DNA of 64,000 nucleotides from Phaeobacter gallaeciensis DSM 26640 (GTDB lineage Bacteria > Pseudomonadota > Alphaproteobacteria > Rhodobacterales > Rhodobacteraceae), in NCBI RefSeq assembly GCF_000511385.1, contig NC_023137.1, positions 1,743,001 to 1,807,000 of the forward strand, written 5' to 3'. Positions 8,609-16,576 of the stretch are shown here, one piece after another. A model generated the notes under the pieces. It saw only the letters and a program-made list of their open reading frames with translations, was not told the origin of the DNA and did no database searches. How positions within the stretch are numbered: position 1 is the stretch's first letter; each line of letters opens with the position of its first letter. Position numbers and translations under genes: made by a program.

Positions 8609-9462
8609 CACCGTCCCTCCACACTGGGGGCGTCACGCCAGGCGGGATCACGTTGCAGCACCTCCAGCCGGGGGCGCGGCGCGTCAAACCGGGGCAGGCT
8701 GCCCAATAGCCCCTTGGTATAGGGGTGTTGCGCCTCATGCAGGCGATTGGCGTCGCAGACCTCAACGATGCGGCCGGCATACATGATCAGCACCCGGTCG
8801 CAGAACTGCGACACAAGATTGAGGTCATGGCTGATGAAGATCAGCCCCATGCCGCGTTCCTTGACCAACCGGTCCATGATCGACAGCACCTGACCCTGCA
8901 CGGAGACATCCAGTGCCGATGTAGGTTCATCCGCGATCAGGATTTCCGGGTTGGGGATCAGCATCATGGCGATCATGATGCGCTGGCCCATACCCCCCGA
9001 CATCTCGTGCGGATAGGCGCCCATGACCCGTTCGGGATCCCGGATTGAGACCGCTTCCAGCATCTCGAGCGCTTTCTGGCGGGACTCGGCCTTGCTGGCC
9101 TTGGCGTGCAAGCGATGTGCCTCGATCAGCTGATCACCGATTGTCATCACCGGATTGAGCGAGAATTTCGGATCCTGCATGACCATTGAGATCTGCTCGC
9201 CGCGCACTTTGCGCATCTCGCGCTCGGATTTCGTGAGCAGGTTTTCCCCGTGCAGAGCAATATGATCAGCCTCAACCATCCCCGGTTTGCGGATCAGTTG
9301 CAGGATGGCGCGGCCAGTCATGGATTTGCCCGATCCGCTTTCGCCAACAATCCCAAGGCGTTCCCGTCCGAGCGAGAAGGACACACCGCGCACCGCATCA
9401 AAGATGCCATTGCGCGTGGGGAACCGCACCCAGAGGTTTTCGACATCTAGAAGCAAACTCAT
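8608..9462 (-). CDS. Dipeptide/oligopeptide ABC transporter ATP-binding protein (DppD-like)
   Basis: A 284-residue ABC ATPase with Walker [12 protein letters not shown]-loop [11 protein letters not shown], signature MSGGMGQR and Walker [13 protein letters not shown]. The C-terminal [13 protein letters not shown] extension is typical of the Opp/Dpp group. ATG 9462 overlaps the upstream permease stop by 4 bp (ATGA). Codons upstream of it in the same frame belong to the permease region. It partners the DppF-like protein encoded next. Confidence 0.93.
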   Translation of the reverse strand: MSLLLDVENLWVRFPTRNGIFDAVRGVSFSLGRERLGIVGESGSGKSMTGRAILQLIRKPGMVEADHIALHGENLLTKSEREMRKVRGEQISMVMQDPKFSLNPVMTIGDQLIEAHRLHAKASKAESRQKALEMLEAVSIRDPERVMGAYPHEMSGGMGQRIMIAMMLIPNPEILIADEPTSALDVSVQGQVLSIMDRLVKERGMGLIFISHDLNLVSQFCDRVLIMYAGRIVEVCDANRLHEAQHPYTKGLLGSLPRFDAPRPRLEVLQRDPAWRDAPSVEGR

Positions 9463-10394
9463 GACGCGCTGTCCTTCGGGTCCAATACATCGCGCAAACC
9501 ATCGCCGAGCAGGTTGAAAGCCAGCGAGACGGCAAAGATGGCAAGTCCGGGCATGGTGGCCACCCACCAGTGATCCAGAATGAACCGACGGCCTTCAGAG
9601 ATCATTGCCCCCCATTCAGGGCTGGGCGGCTGCGCGCCAAGGCCAAGGAAACCGAGGCCCGCAGCGGCGAGAATGATGCCTGCCATATCCAGCGTTACCC
9701 GCACGATCAGCGAGGACACACAGAGCGGCCAGATATGCTTGATAATGATCCGCAGCGGACCGGCACCTTGTAGGCGGATCGCACTGATATAGTCGGAGGA
9801 CCGTATCGTTAGTGTCTCAGCCCGTGCCATCCGCGCATAGGGTGGCCATGCGGTGAGCGAGATCGCCAGCACGGCGTTCTCAATGCCGGCGCCCAGAGCG
9901 GCAACAAAGGCCAGCGCCAGAACCAGCCGTGGGAAGGCGAGGAAGATATCCGTGATCCGCATCAGGATGATATCGACCCAGCCGCCAACGTAGCCCGAAA
10001 CCGTACCCACAAGCAGCCCGGCGACGGGTGCAATCAGCGCCACCAGCGCCACGATATAAAGCGTGATACGTGCGCCATGGATCAACCGGCTGAGGATATC
10101 GCGGCCAAGGGAGTCGGTGCCCAGAATATGGCCATCGCTGCCCAGCGGCTGCAAACGGTTACCAAGGTTCTGCACAAACGGATCATGCGGCGCCAGCACC
10201 GGCGCAAGAACCGCGATGGAAACCAGCAGAACCAGAATGCCAAGGCCAACCATGGCCATGTGGTTCTGGCGCAGGGACAACCACCCTTGATAAAGAGCGG
10301 CCAACCGTGCCTGACGACGCGAGGTCGGCGTATCGGTCAGCAGCCAGGCGCGCAGGCCGTGCTTTGGAGCCGGGGAATGCGAAGACATGCTCAT
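9459..10394 (-). CDS. Dipeptide/oligopeptide ABC transporter permease (DppC-like)
   Basis: A 311-residue inner-membrane permease with an N-terminal cytoplasmic extension, a first membrane helix near residue 50, the LGTDSLGRDILSRL segment typical of DppC/OppC, and the EAA-type loop around ISAIRLQGAG. Five or six membrane segments are visible. It overlaps the DppB-like gene upstream and the ATPase gene downstream by 4 bp each, so the transporter is made from a tightly coupled operon. Confidence 0.93.
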   Translation of the reverse strand: MSMSSHSPAPKHGLRAWLLTDTPTSRRQARLAALYQGWLSLRQNHMAMVGLGILVLLVSIAVLAPVLAPHDPFVQNLGNRLQPLGSDGHILGTDSLGRDILSRLIHGARITLYIVALVALIAPVAGLLVGTVSGYVGGWVDIILMRITDIFLAFPRLVLALAFVAALGAGIENAVLAISLTAWPPYARMARAETLTIRSSDYISAIRLQGAGPLRIIIKHIWPLCVSSLIVRVTLDMAGIILAAAGLGFLGLGAQPPSPEWGAMISEGRRFILDHWWVATMPGLAIFAVSLAFNLLGDGLRDVLDPKDSAS

Positions 10395-11449
10395 TTCGAC
10401 CTCGGGTCAAAGACTTTGTAGAGAAGGTCGGAGAAGATATTGAGGCAGATGAATACCAGACCAACAACAACTGTGCCGCCCAGCACCGCATTCATATCGG
10501 CGGACAACAGGGCTGTTGTGATATAGCTGCCAATCCCCGGCCAGGAGAAGATGATTTCGGTCAGCACCGATCCCTCAAGGAGATTGGCATAGCTCAGCGC
10601 GATCACTGTGATCAGCTGCACGCGGATATTGCGAAATGCGTGCGTCCAGACCACGGCCCATTCGCTCATTCCTTTCACGCGGGCAGTGGTGACATATTCT
10701 GCCGAAAGCTGCTCCAGCATGAAGGAGCGTGTCATTCGGCTGATATAGGCAAGGCTATAGTACCCCAGTAGCGAAGCGGGTAGCACGATATGTGAGAAGG
10801 CATCGCGAAAGGCCCCCCAGTCCCCGGCAATCAGCGAGTCGATCAGGATCATCCCCGTGACAGAGGGGATCATGTCCTCGTAGAAAATTCCCTGACGACC
10901 GGGACCACCGACCCAACCCAGAATTCCGTAAAACAGCAACAAGCCCATCAGGCCCAGCCAGAATATCGGCATCGAATACCCTACCAACGCGATCACGCGG
11001 GCAATCTGGTCAATCCAGCTGCCGCGACGCACCGCAGCGATCACGCCCAGTGGCACGCCGAGTATGCAGCCAAAGAGAATGCCAATGGTGGCCAGCTCAA
11101 ACGTCGCCGGAAACACGCGCGCGATATCGGTGGAAACATCCCGCGCCGTCAGCAGCGAGGTTCCGAAATCGCCCCGCAGGACATCGGTGACATAGTAGAA
11201 AAACTGAACCGCAAGCGAGCGATCAAGACCCAGCTCACGGTAGACGGCATTATACTGCTCCTCCGTGGCGCGCTCGCCGACGATGGCCAGCACCGGATCG
11301 ATGGGCATCACCCGACCGATCAGGAAGGTCACAAACAGGAGGCCCAGCATAGTGACCGCGATGGACGACAGCGTCACCAGCGTGCCGCGCGCCCAAGGGG
11401 GGAGGGGCAGCCAAGGCCGCCGCTCCGTTTCTGTTGCGAAATTCGCCAT
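10391..11449 (-). CDS. Dipeptide/oligopeptide ABC transporter permease (DppB-like)
   Basis: A 352-residue inner-membrane permease of the DppB/OppB group. An N-terminal membrane segment is followed by a periplasmic stretch containing ELGLDRSLAVQFFYYV, then the permease core with YSMPIFWLGL and the EAA-type loop YVTTARVKGMSEW. The gene begins 1 bp after the stop of the binding-protein gene and overlaps the DppC-like gene by 4 bp. The substrate is inferred as short peptides from the family and the adjacent dipeptidase. Confidence 0.93.
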   Translation of the reverse strand: MANFATETERRPWLPLPPWARGTLVTLSSIAVTMLGLLFVTFLIGRVMPIDPVLAIVGERATEEQYNAVYRELGLDRSLAVQFFYYVTDVLRGDFGTSLLTARDVSTDIARVFPATFELATIGILFGCILGVPLGVIAAVRRGSWIDQIARVIALVGYSMPIFWLGLMGLLLFYGILGWVGGPGRQGIFYEDMIPSVTGMILIDSLIAGDWGAFRDAFSHIVLPASLLGYYSLAYISRMTRSFMLEQLSAEYVTTARVKGMSEWAVVWTHAFRNIRVQLITVIALSYANLLEGSVLTEIIFSWPGIGSYITTALLSADMNAVLGGTVVVGLVFICLNIFSDLLYKVFDPRSK

Positions 11450-11450
11450 C

Positions 11451-13046
11451 TTACTTTGTCACATCCCAGTATGCGACTGCAGTGATGGCGCCGCCAAGGC
11501 TCAGTCCTTCGACGTTATCGGCCATGCCCGCCTGTTCGATCAGCTGGAACATGACGGCAAAGGGAGCAGTGTCACGGAATTGCGCCTGAATCTCATGATA
11601 CATTTCGGCGCGCTTCTCGGTGTCGCCTTCGACAACGGCCGCCGCAACCTTCTCGGTCAGACCACCTGTGTCCCAGCCGTTGCGCCAGGCCAGCAGACCG
11701 GTGGCATTGGCTTCGTCCGAGTTATCCGGGTTATAAGCAAAGGTGCCTGCGTTCGTGTGGGGGTCAGGATAGTCCGGCCCCCATGCGCCGAGATAGATAT
11801 CCAGCTCACGCGCGCGATACTTACCCAGCACCTGTTTGCCAGTGCCAACCTCCAGGTTCAGCTTGATCCCGGCCTGCGCAAATGTGTTTTGCAGTGACTG
11901 GGCAATTTCCAGACGCTCCTGCGCCTCACGCACGCCGACGGTCAGCTCCAGATTTTCGACGCCCGCCTCAGCCAGCAACGCCTTGGCCTTTTCCACATCG
12001 AGCGAGAAGGGATTCTCGTCCACCGCGCCAAGATAGGTTTTGGGCAGGAAGTTCTGATGGCCGACATACCAGTTCTTGAGGAAGCTGTTTTCCATGCCGT
12101 CATAGTCGATCAGATACTTCAGCGCTTGACGAACTTGCGGTTTGGACAGTTCTGGGTGCTTCTGGTTGAAGGAGACATACATCAGGCGACCGCGCATTTC
12201 GCGCAGCACCTCAACGCCGTCAACACCGGCGAGACCATCGACATCAGACGGGGTGAGATCGCGGGCCACGTCAACGTCGCCACGTTCCAGCATCAGGCGC
12301 TGGGTCGCGCTTTCCTGAACATGGCGCACGATCACGCGCTTCATTTCTGGCTCACCACCGTAGTAGGCAGGGTTGGCGCTCAGGGTAACGCTTTCCTTCG
12401 GCTTCCAGCTGGCAAGGCTGTAGGGGCCGGACCCTGCGGAGTTGGTGGTCAGCCAAGTGTTGCCCATATCGCCATCGACTTCATTGGCCATGACCAATTC
12501 CCTATCGACGATCGCGCCAATGGTGGCAGTCAGGCAGTTCAGGACAAAGGAGGTCGCGTAGCGTTTGTCGGTGGTGATCGATAGGGTGTTGCCGTCAACC
12601 TTGATCGTTTCATCAACGTTTTCGGGCGTGAAGCCGAACTGGGTGATGATAAAGGACGGTGTCTTGTTCAGCAAAACCGCACGCTTCAGAGAAAATGCCG
12701 CATCCTCAGCGCGAACCGGGTTGCCCGACTGGAAGGTCACACCTTCGCGCATGGTGAAGGTGATGGTGCGCCCATCCTCGGAGACTGTCCAGCTTTCGGC
12801 CAGATCCGGCTGGTAGCCTGCGTCCAGATCAGAAGGGTCAAAGTTGACCAGCTTGCCGTAGATGTTGCGGATCACATCTGCGCCTGCAAACTCAAAACTC
12901 TGCGCCGGATCCAGCGTTGTGATATCGTCAATGCGGTTGGCAATGACCAGCATATTAGCTGGTGTTTCGGCCATCGTGGCCATCGGTGTGAAGCCAACCG
13001 CCAGCCCCAGCGCAGCGGTGCCAAGAAGGGTTTGAATGGTTTTCAT
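11451..13046 (-). CDS. Peptide ABC transporter substrate-binding protein (family 5)
   Basis: A 531-residue periplasmic solute-binding protein of the DppA/OppA family. A signal peptide covers about residues 1-26, ending ATMAETPA. ITTLDPAQSF, LAESWTVSEDGRTITF and VRQALKYLIDYDG are characteristic. It precedes both permease genes and both ATPase genes, and follows an M19 dipeptidase gene by 108 bp. The expected role is delivery of dipeptides or short peptides to the permease. The exact ligand cannot be read from the sequence. Confidence 0.93.
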   Translation of the reverse strand: MKTIQTLLGTAALGLAVGFTPMATMAETPANMLVIANRIDDITTLDPAQSFEFAGADVIRNIYGKLVNFDPSDLDAGYQPDLAESWTVSEDGRTITFTMREGVTFQSGNPVRAEDAAFSLKRAVLLNKTPSFIITQFGFTPENVDETIKVDGNTLSITTDKRYATSFVLNCLTATIGAIVDRELVMANEVDGDMGNTWLTTNSAGSGPYSLASWKPKESVTLSANPAYYGGEPEMKRVIVRHVQESATQRLMLERGDVDVARDLTPSDVDGLAGVDGVEVLREMRGRLMYVSFNQKHPELSKPQVRQALKYLIDYDGMENSFLKNWYVGHQNFLPKTYLGAVDENPFSLDVEKAKALLAEAGVENLELTVGVREAQERLEIAQSLQNTFAQAGIKLNLEVGTGKQVLGKYRARELDIYLGAWGPDYPDPHTNAGTFAYNPDNSDEANATGLLAWRNGWDTGGLTEKVAAAVVEGDTEKRAEMYHEIQAQFRDTAPFAVMFQLIEQAGMADNVEGLSLGGAITAVAYWDVTK

Positions 13047-13154
13047 CTTTAACTCCCTATCGTGTTTTTAATCTTTGAATATCGCGCTGTTGTCAGCGTC
13101 TTTTTCTTGTCTAACCGTGGCCCGTGCCGAGCAAGGGCGACCGCTTGTCGAATG

Positions 13155-14207
13155 TCAGGGATTGTCCCAGGTCGCATCCAGAACCCGGAGCCAATTGTCG
13201 TGGCACAGCTTTGCCATCAGGGCATCATTGATGCCGTGGTGACGCAAGGCGGCACGCAGCGCCGGAAGACCCGCCACGGTTTCGATGTCCTTTGGCACTG
13301 TGGCGCCATCAAAGTCGGAGCCGAACCCGACACGATCCTCCCCAAGCTGGGTGATCAGGTGATCAATATGGTGTAGCATGCGATCAATCGGAGTATCCGC
13401 GTCCATGCGGCCATCTTCCCGCAGGAAGGCCACGGCAAAGTTGAGACCGACCATGCCATCACTGTCACGGATTGCATGCAGCTGGCGATCCGTCAGGTTT
13501 CGGGTATGCGGTGTCAAGGCATGGGCGTTGGAGTGGGTTGCCACCAATGGCGCGTCACTCAGCTTTGCCACATCCCAGAACCCGGCCTCATTCAGGTGAG
13601 AAAGATCAATCATCACGCCCAGCTGATTGCAGCGTTGCACCAGCCGTTTGCCATCCGCCGTCAGACCCGGACCGGTGTCGGGAGATCCAGGAAAGCGAAA
13701 CGGCACACCGTGACCAAATGGGGTCGGGCGGCTCCAGACCGGGCCGAGGGACCGCAGCCCCGCTTGATACAGCACCTCCAGCATGTGGAAATCGGTGTCG
13801 ATTGCCTCCGCACCTTCCATATGCATCACGGCCGCCATCATGCCGGATGAGATGCAGTTGCGGATATCTGCGGTACTGCGGCAGATCTTCAGCGCGCCGT
13901 CCCGTTCCAGCTGAAACAGGCTTGCGGCCTGCGACAGAGCAACGGGCGCAGCATCTGGTAGAGCGATTTCATTGGGAAGGGGCAGATCGTAGCTCTCGGC
14001 CATCATCTCTTCGACGCTGTCGATACCGGCGGTATCCGGAATATAGATCGCGAAGAACCCGCCGCCAAAGCCGCCTTCGCGCGCCTTCACAAGGTCAATC
14101 TGGCGTCCACCGCTGCCCTGGAACCCATCCGCGCCGGATGAAATGTCGCGATTATGCAATCGCAGCAATAGATCGTTGTGGCCGTCGAAAATCAGAGGGT
14201 CAGTCAT
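13155..14207 (-). CDS. Membrane-type dipeptidase (M19 family)
   Basis: A 350-residue zinc dipeptidase of the renal dipeptidase (M19) family. The metal site is visible: DGHNDLLL, the bridging Glu in MHMEGAEAI, ATHSNAHAL and GFGSDFDG. There is no signal peptide, so it should act in the cytoplasm. It lies just upstream of the peptide importer on the same strand and is probably its first operon gene. This suggests that imported dipeptides are hydrolysed directly. Family members also take D-amino-acid dipeptides and beta-lactams, so substrate range is open. Confidence 0.92.
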   Translation of the reverse strand: MTDPLIFDGHNDLLLRLHNRDISSGADGFQGSGGRQIDLVKAREGGFGGGFFAIYIPDTAGIDSVEEMMAESYDLPLPNEIALPDAAPVALSQAASLFQLERDGALKICRSTADIRNCISSGMMAAVMHMEGAEAIDTDFHMLEVLYQAGLRSLGPVWSRPTPFGHGVPFRFPGSPDTGPGLTADGKRLVQRCNQLGVMIDLSHLNEAGFWDVAKLSDAPLVATHSNAHALTPHTRNLTDRQLHAIRDSDGMVGLNFAVAFLREDGRMDADTPIDRMLHHIDHLITQLGEDRVGFGSDFDGATVPKDIETVAGLPALRAALRHHGINDALMAKLCHDNWLRVLDATWDNP

Positions 14208-14411
14208 TTTGCTTCCTAGTTCTCTGATATGAGGTCGTATCTTTTGCGCTAACGCAAGGGAATTTACGCTGGTTTTCGCGATAAGTCAGAGCAACGCCCG
14301 AAAAGTAGCGTCTATCCAGCGGCATGCAGGGCGCTACAGGTCACCCTGTCTGCCACTAGCTCGACCGGGCCGGGAAGATGTTCGATTAACGCGCACGCGC
14401 GACTCAGGCGT
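14208..14411. promoter_or_regulatory. Intergenic region upstream of the dipeptidase-importer operon
   Basis: About 200 bp with no gene. It must hold the promoter of the leftward dipeptidase/importer operon and the 3' end of the leftward aldolase transcript. I see no clear terminator or operator. Confidence 0.4.
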
Positions 14412-15083
14412 TCAATACTGTTTCAAGCCATAGCTCGCGAACGCTGCCAGCGCTTCGTCAATCTGCGCGTGGCTGAGCAGCTTAGGCGTGCCGATGCTGC
14501 GTGCGCGAATGTAGGTTGCTGCCAGGTGTTCCAGCTCAGCCATCCGCCACATGGCGCGTGCCAGGGTGTCACCTGTACAAATAGCGCCATGGTTCGCCAT
14601 CAGGCAGCCCTGGCGGTCCGCCATCGCATCCACAACATGCGCCGACAGCTCAGCAGTGCCAAAGAGCGCATAATCAGCGAGCGGAACATCATGCCCACCA
14701 AAAGCGGCCACCATGTAATGACAGGGCGGGATCGGCATATGGTTCACCGCCAGCGCGCAGCAGTTCACGGGATGGGCATGAACCACCGCCATAGCCTCGG
14801 GCTTGGCAGCCAGAAGCGCTTGATGAAACTGCCATTCGGAGGAGGGGGCAGGCTGACCGTCCCCCGCATCCGGTCCGCGATCCAACGGCATTCGAACAAT
14901 CATCCCCGGTGTCATTGCCTCATAGGGCAGACCGGAAGGGGTGATCAGCATGTCCCCGTCGGCGATACGCAGAGAGATATTGCCGGACGTGCCCTGATTG
15001 ATGCCGCTCCTGTTCATCTCAAAACAGGCGTCAATGATCGACTGGCGTAGCGCCGGGCTATCCTCGGGGGCGAACCTTGGCAT
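14412..15083 (-). CDS. Class II aldolase of the fuculose-1-phosphate type (probable Ald2)
   Basis: A 223-residue zinc-dependent aldolase very like E. coli FucA in layout. NQGTSGNISLR binds the phosphate, Glu83 lies in SSEWQFH, and His102, His104 (HAHP) and His165 (NHG) form the zinc site. FucA cleaves fuculose-1-phosphate to DHAP plus an aldehyde. Here the next gene upstream, 6 bp away, is mtnA, the arrangement known for Ald2 of the DHAP shunt, which cleaves methylthioribulose-1-phosphate or 5-deoxyribulose-1-phosphate. That role is an inference from the pairing. MtnB dehydratase is a less likely alternative given the match to FucA. Confidence 0.85.
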   Translation of the reverse strand: MPRFAPEDSPALRQSIIDACFEMNRSGINQGTSGNISLRIADGDMLITPSGLPYEAMTPGMIVRMPLDRGPDAGDGQPAPSSEWQFHQALLAAKPEAMAVVHAHPVNCCALAVNHMPIPPCHYMVAAFGGHDVPLADYALFGTAELSAHVVDAMADRQGCLMANHGAICTGDTLARAMWRMAELEHLAATYIRARSIGTPKLLSHAQIDEALAAFASYGLKQY

Positions 15084-15089
15084 GGTAGG

Positions 15090-16193
15090 TTACCCCGCCT
15101 TGCGGATAAGGTCGGGAAACAGTGCCGCCAGCCCCTCGGCAGAGGCATCGCAGATACCGCGCTCGGTGATAAGCCCGGTCACCAGTCGGTTTGGCGTCAC
15201 GTCGAAGGCAGGGTTGCCGCAGGCGGTGCCCTCAGGCGTAACCTGCGCCAGAGCGATGCTACCGTCCTCCAGCACGCCTTGAACGTGGCTCACTTCACGG
15301 CTGTCGCGATCCTCAATCGGGATCTCTGCGACACCATCGGTAACCGTCCAGTCGATGGTGGGCGAGGGTAGGGCGACATAGAACGGCACCCCATTGTCTT
15401 GAGCGGCCAGCGCCTTCAGATAGGTGCCGATCTTGTTGCAGACATCGCCCTGCCGGGTGGTGCGGTCAGTTCCGGTTATGACCAGATCAACCTGACCATG
15501 CTGCATCAGATGGCCGCCTGCATTGTCCGTAATGTAGCTGTGGCTGATGCCATGGCTGCCCAGCTCCCATGCGGTCAGAGCGCCCTGATTGCGTGGCCGG
15601 GTTTCATCGACCCAGACATGGATCGGAATTCCGGCGTCGTGGGCCTGGTACATCGGGCTGGTGGCGGTGCCCCAATCGACGGTCGCAATCCAGCCGGCAT
15701 TGCAATGGGTGAGCAGGCGCACGGGGTCGCCCGCGGGCTTGCGCGCGGCGATATCGCGGATCAACGTCAGCCCATAGGTACCTATGCGTCGGTTGATCTC
15801 CACATCTTCATCGGCGATGGCATGGGCCAGTTTCAATGCGGCCTTGGCGCGGTCTTCTTCAGGCAGCGGGAGCAGGGTTTCCATGCAGCGGTTCAAGGCC
15901 CAGCGCAGATTAATCGCGGTGGGGCGCGTGGCGTTGAGCTGCTCCCAGGCGGCCTCCAAGGCGCGATCGGAGGGATCCAACTCAGCCGCAAGCGCCATGC
16001 CGTAGGCCGCAGTCGCCCCGATCAGTGGCGCACCCCGCACGCGCATTTCCACAATGGCCGTAGCAAATTCGTCCAGCGTCGCGATCGCTTGTGTGCGGAA
16101 GTCATGCGGCAACCAGCGCTGGTCGATAATCATCAGGACTGCCTGATCTTCATCCCACCAGAGCGAGCGATAATGCGTGCCATCAACCTTCAT
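15090..16193 (-). CDS. mtnA: S-methyl-5-thioribose-1-phosphate isomerase
   Basis: A 367-residue member of the MtnA/eIF2B-like family that isomerises methylthioribose-1-phosphate to methylthioribulose-1-phosphate. The catalytic Cys164 (LTHCNAG) and Asp243 (GTDRT, usually GADR) are in place, with [10 protein letters not shown] near residue 52 and NKIGTY after the Asp. The start at 16193 follows GAGGAG; 23 upstream codons are ignored. It is coupled to the aldolase gene 6 bp downstream. No MTA phosphorylase or MTR kinase gene is adjacent, so the entry step of the pathway must be elsewhere. Confidence 0.93.
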   Translation of the reverse strand: MKVDGTHYRSLWWDEDQAVLMIIDQRWLPHDFRTQAIATLDEFATAIVEMRVRGAPLIGATAAYGMALAAELDPSDRALEAAWEQLNATRPTAINLRWALNRCMETLLPLPEEDRAKAALKLAHAIADEDVEINRRIGTYGLTLIRDIAARKPAGDPVRLLTHCNAGWIATVDWGTATSPMYQAHDAGIPIHVWVDETRPRNQGALTAWELGSHGISHSYITDNAGGHLMQHGQVDLVITGTDRTTRQGDVCNKIGTYLKALAAQDNGVPFYVALPSPTIDWTVTDGVAEIPIEDRDSREVSHVQGVLEDGSIALAQVTPEGTACGNPAFDVTPNRLVTGLITERGICDASAEGLAALFPDLIRKAG

Positions 16194-16275
16194 GTGCTCT
16201 CCTCGATCCGTCGCGCTTGCGGCTTTTGTCGACTGTCCTAGCGGATTGGCCGGAAGTTGCAATCATCAAGCGGGC

Positions 16276-16566
16276 TCAACCACCGCGCAGCCGCTGTATA
16301 AGGTAGATTTCATTCTCCGGCTTGAGCGGCTCATCCAGACTGGTCGCGATGATACGGCCATCCACAGCAACCGAAACCCCAGCATCCAACGCAGGTCCAA
16401 GGGCCGGGTAAGCGGCCTTCAGCGCAGCAATCATTGTACCAGTGGTGGTGGCAGAGACCTCCACGACCCGCTGACCCTCTGCAAACCGTCTGAGGCCGGA
16501 CCAAAGATGGACCGTCAGGCGCGGTGGGGCCGCGCCCTGACCTGTGGTGATATGCTCAGCCGCCAT
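16276..16566 (-). CDS. MoaD/ThiS-like small sulfur carrier protein
   Basis: A 96-residue beta-grasp protein ending in LIQRLRGG. The C-terminal Gly-Gly is the diagnostic feature of MoaD/ThiS sulfur carriers. It follows the molybdenum hydroxylase large-subunit gene by 10 bp, so it is probably the last gene of that operon. ATG 16566 has GAGG 8 nt upstream; a longer frame runs into the neighbour and is rejected. It may serve cofactor sulfuration or molybdopterin supply for the hydroxylase. Which pathway it feeds is not determined. Confidence 0.75.
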   Translation of the reverse strand: MAAEHITTGQGAAPPRLTVHLWSGLRRFAEGQRVVEVSATTTGTMIAALKAAYPALGPALDAGVSVAVDGRIIATSLDEPLKPENEIYLIQRLRGG

Positions 16567-16576
16567 CTGCGAAGCC

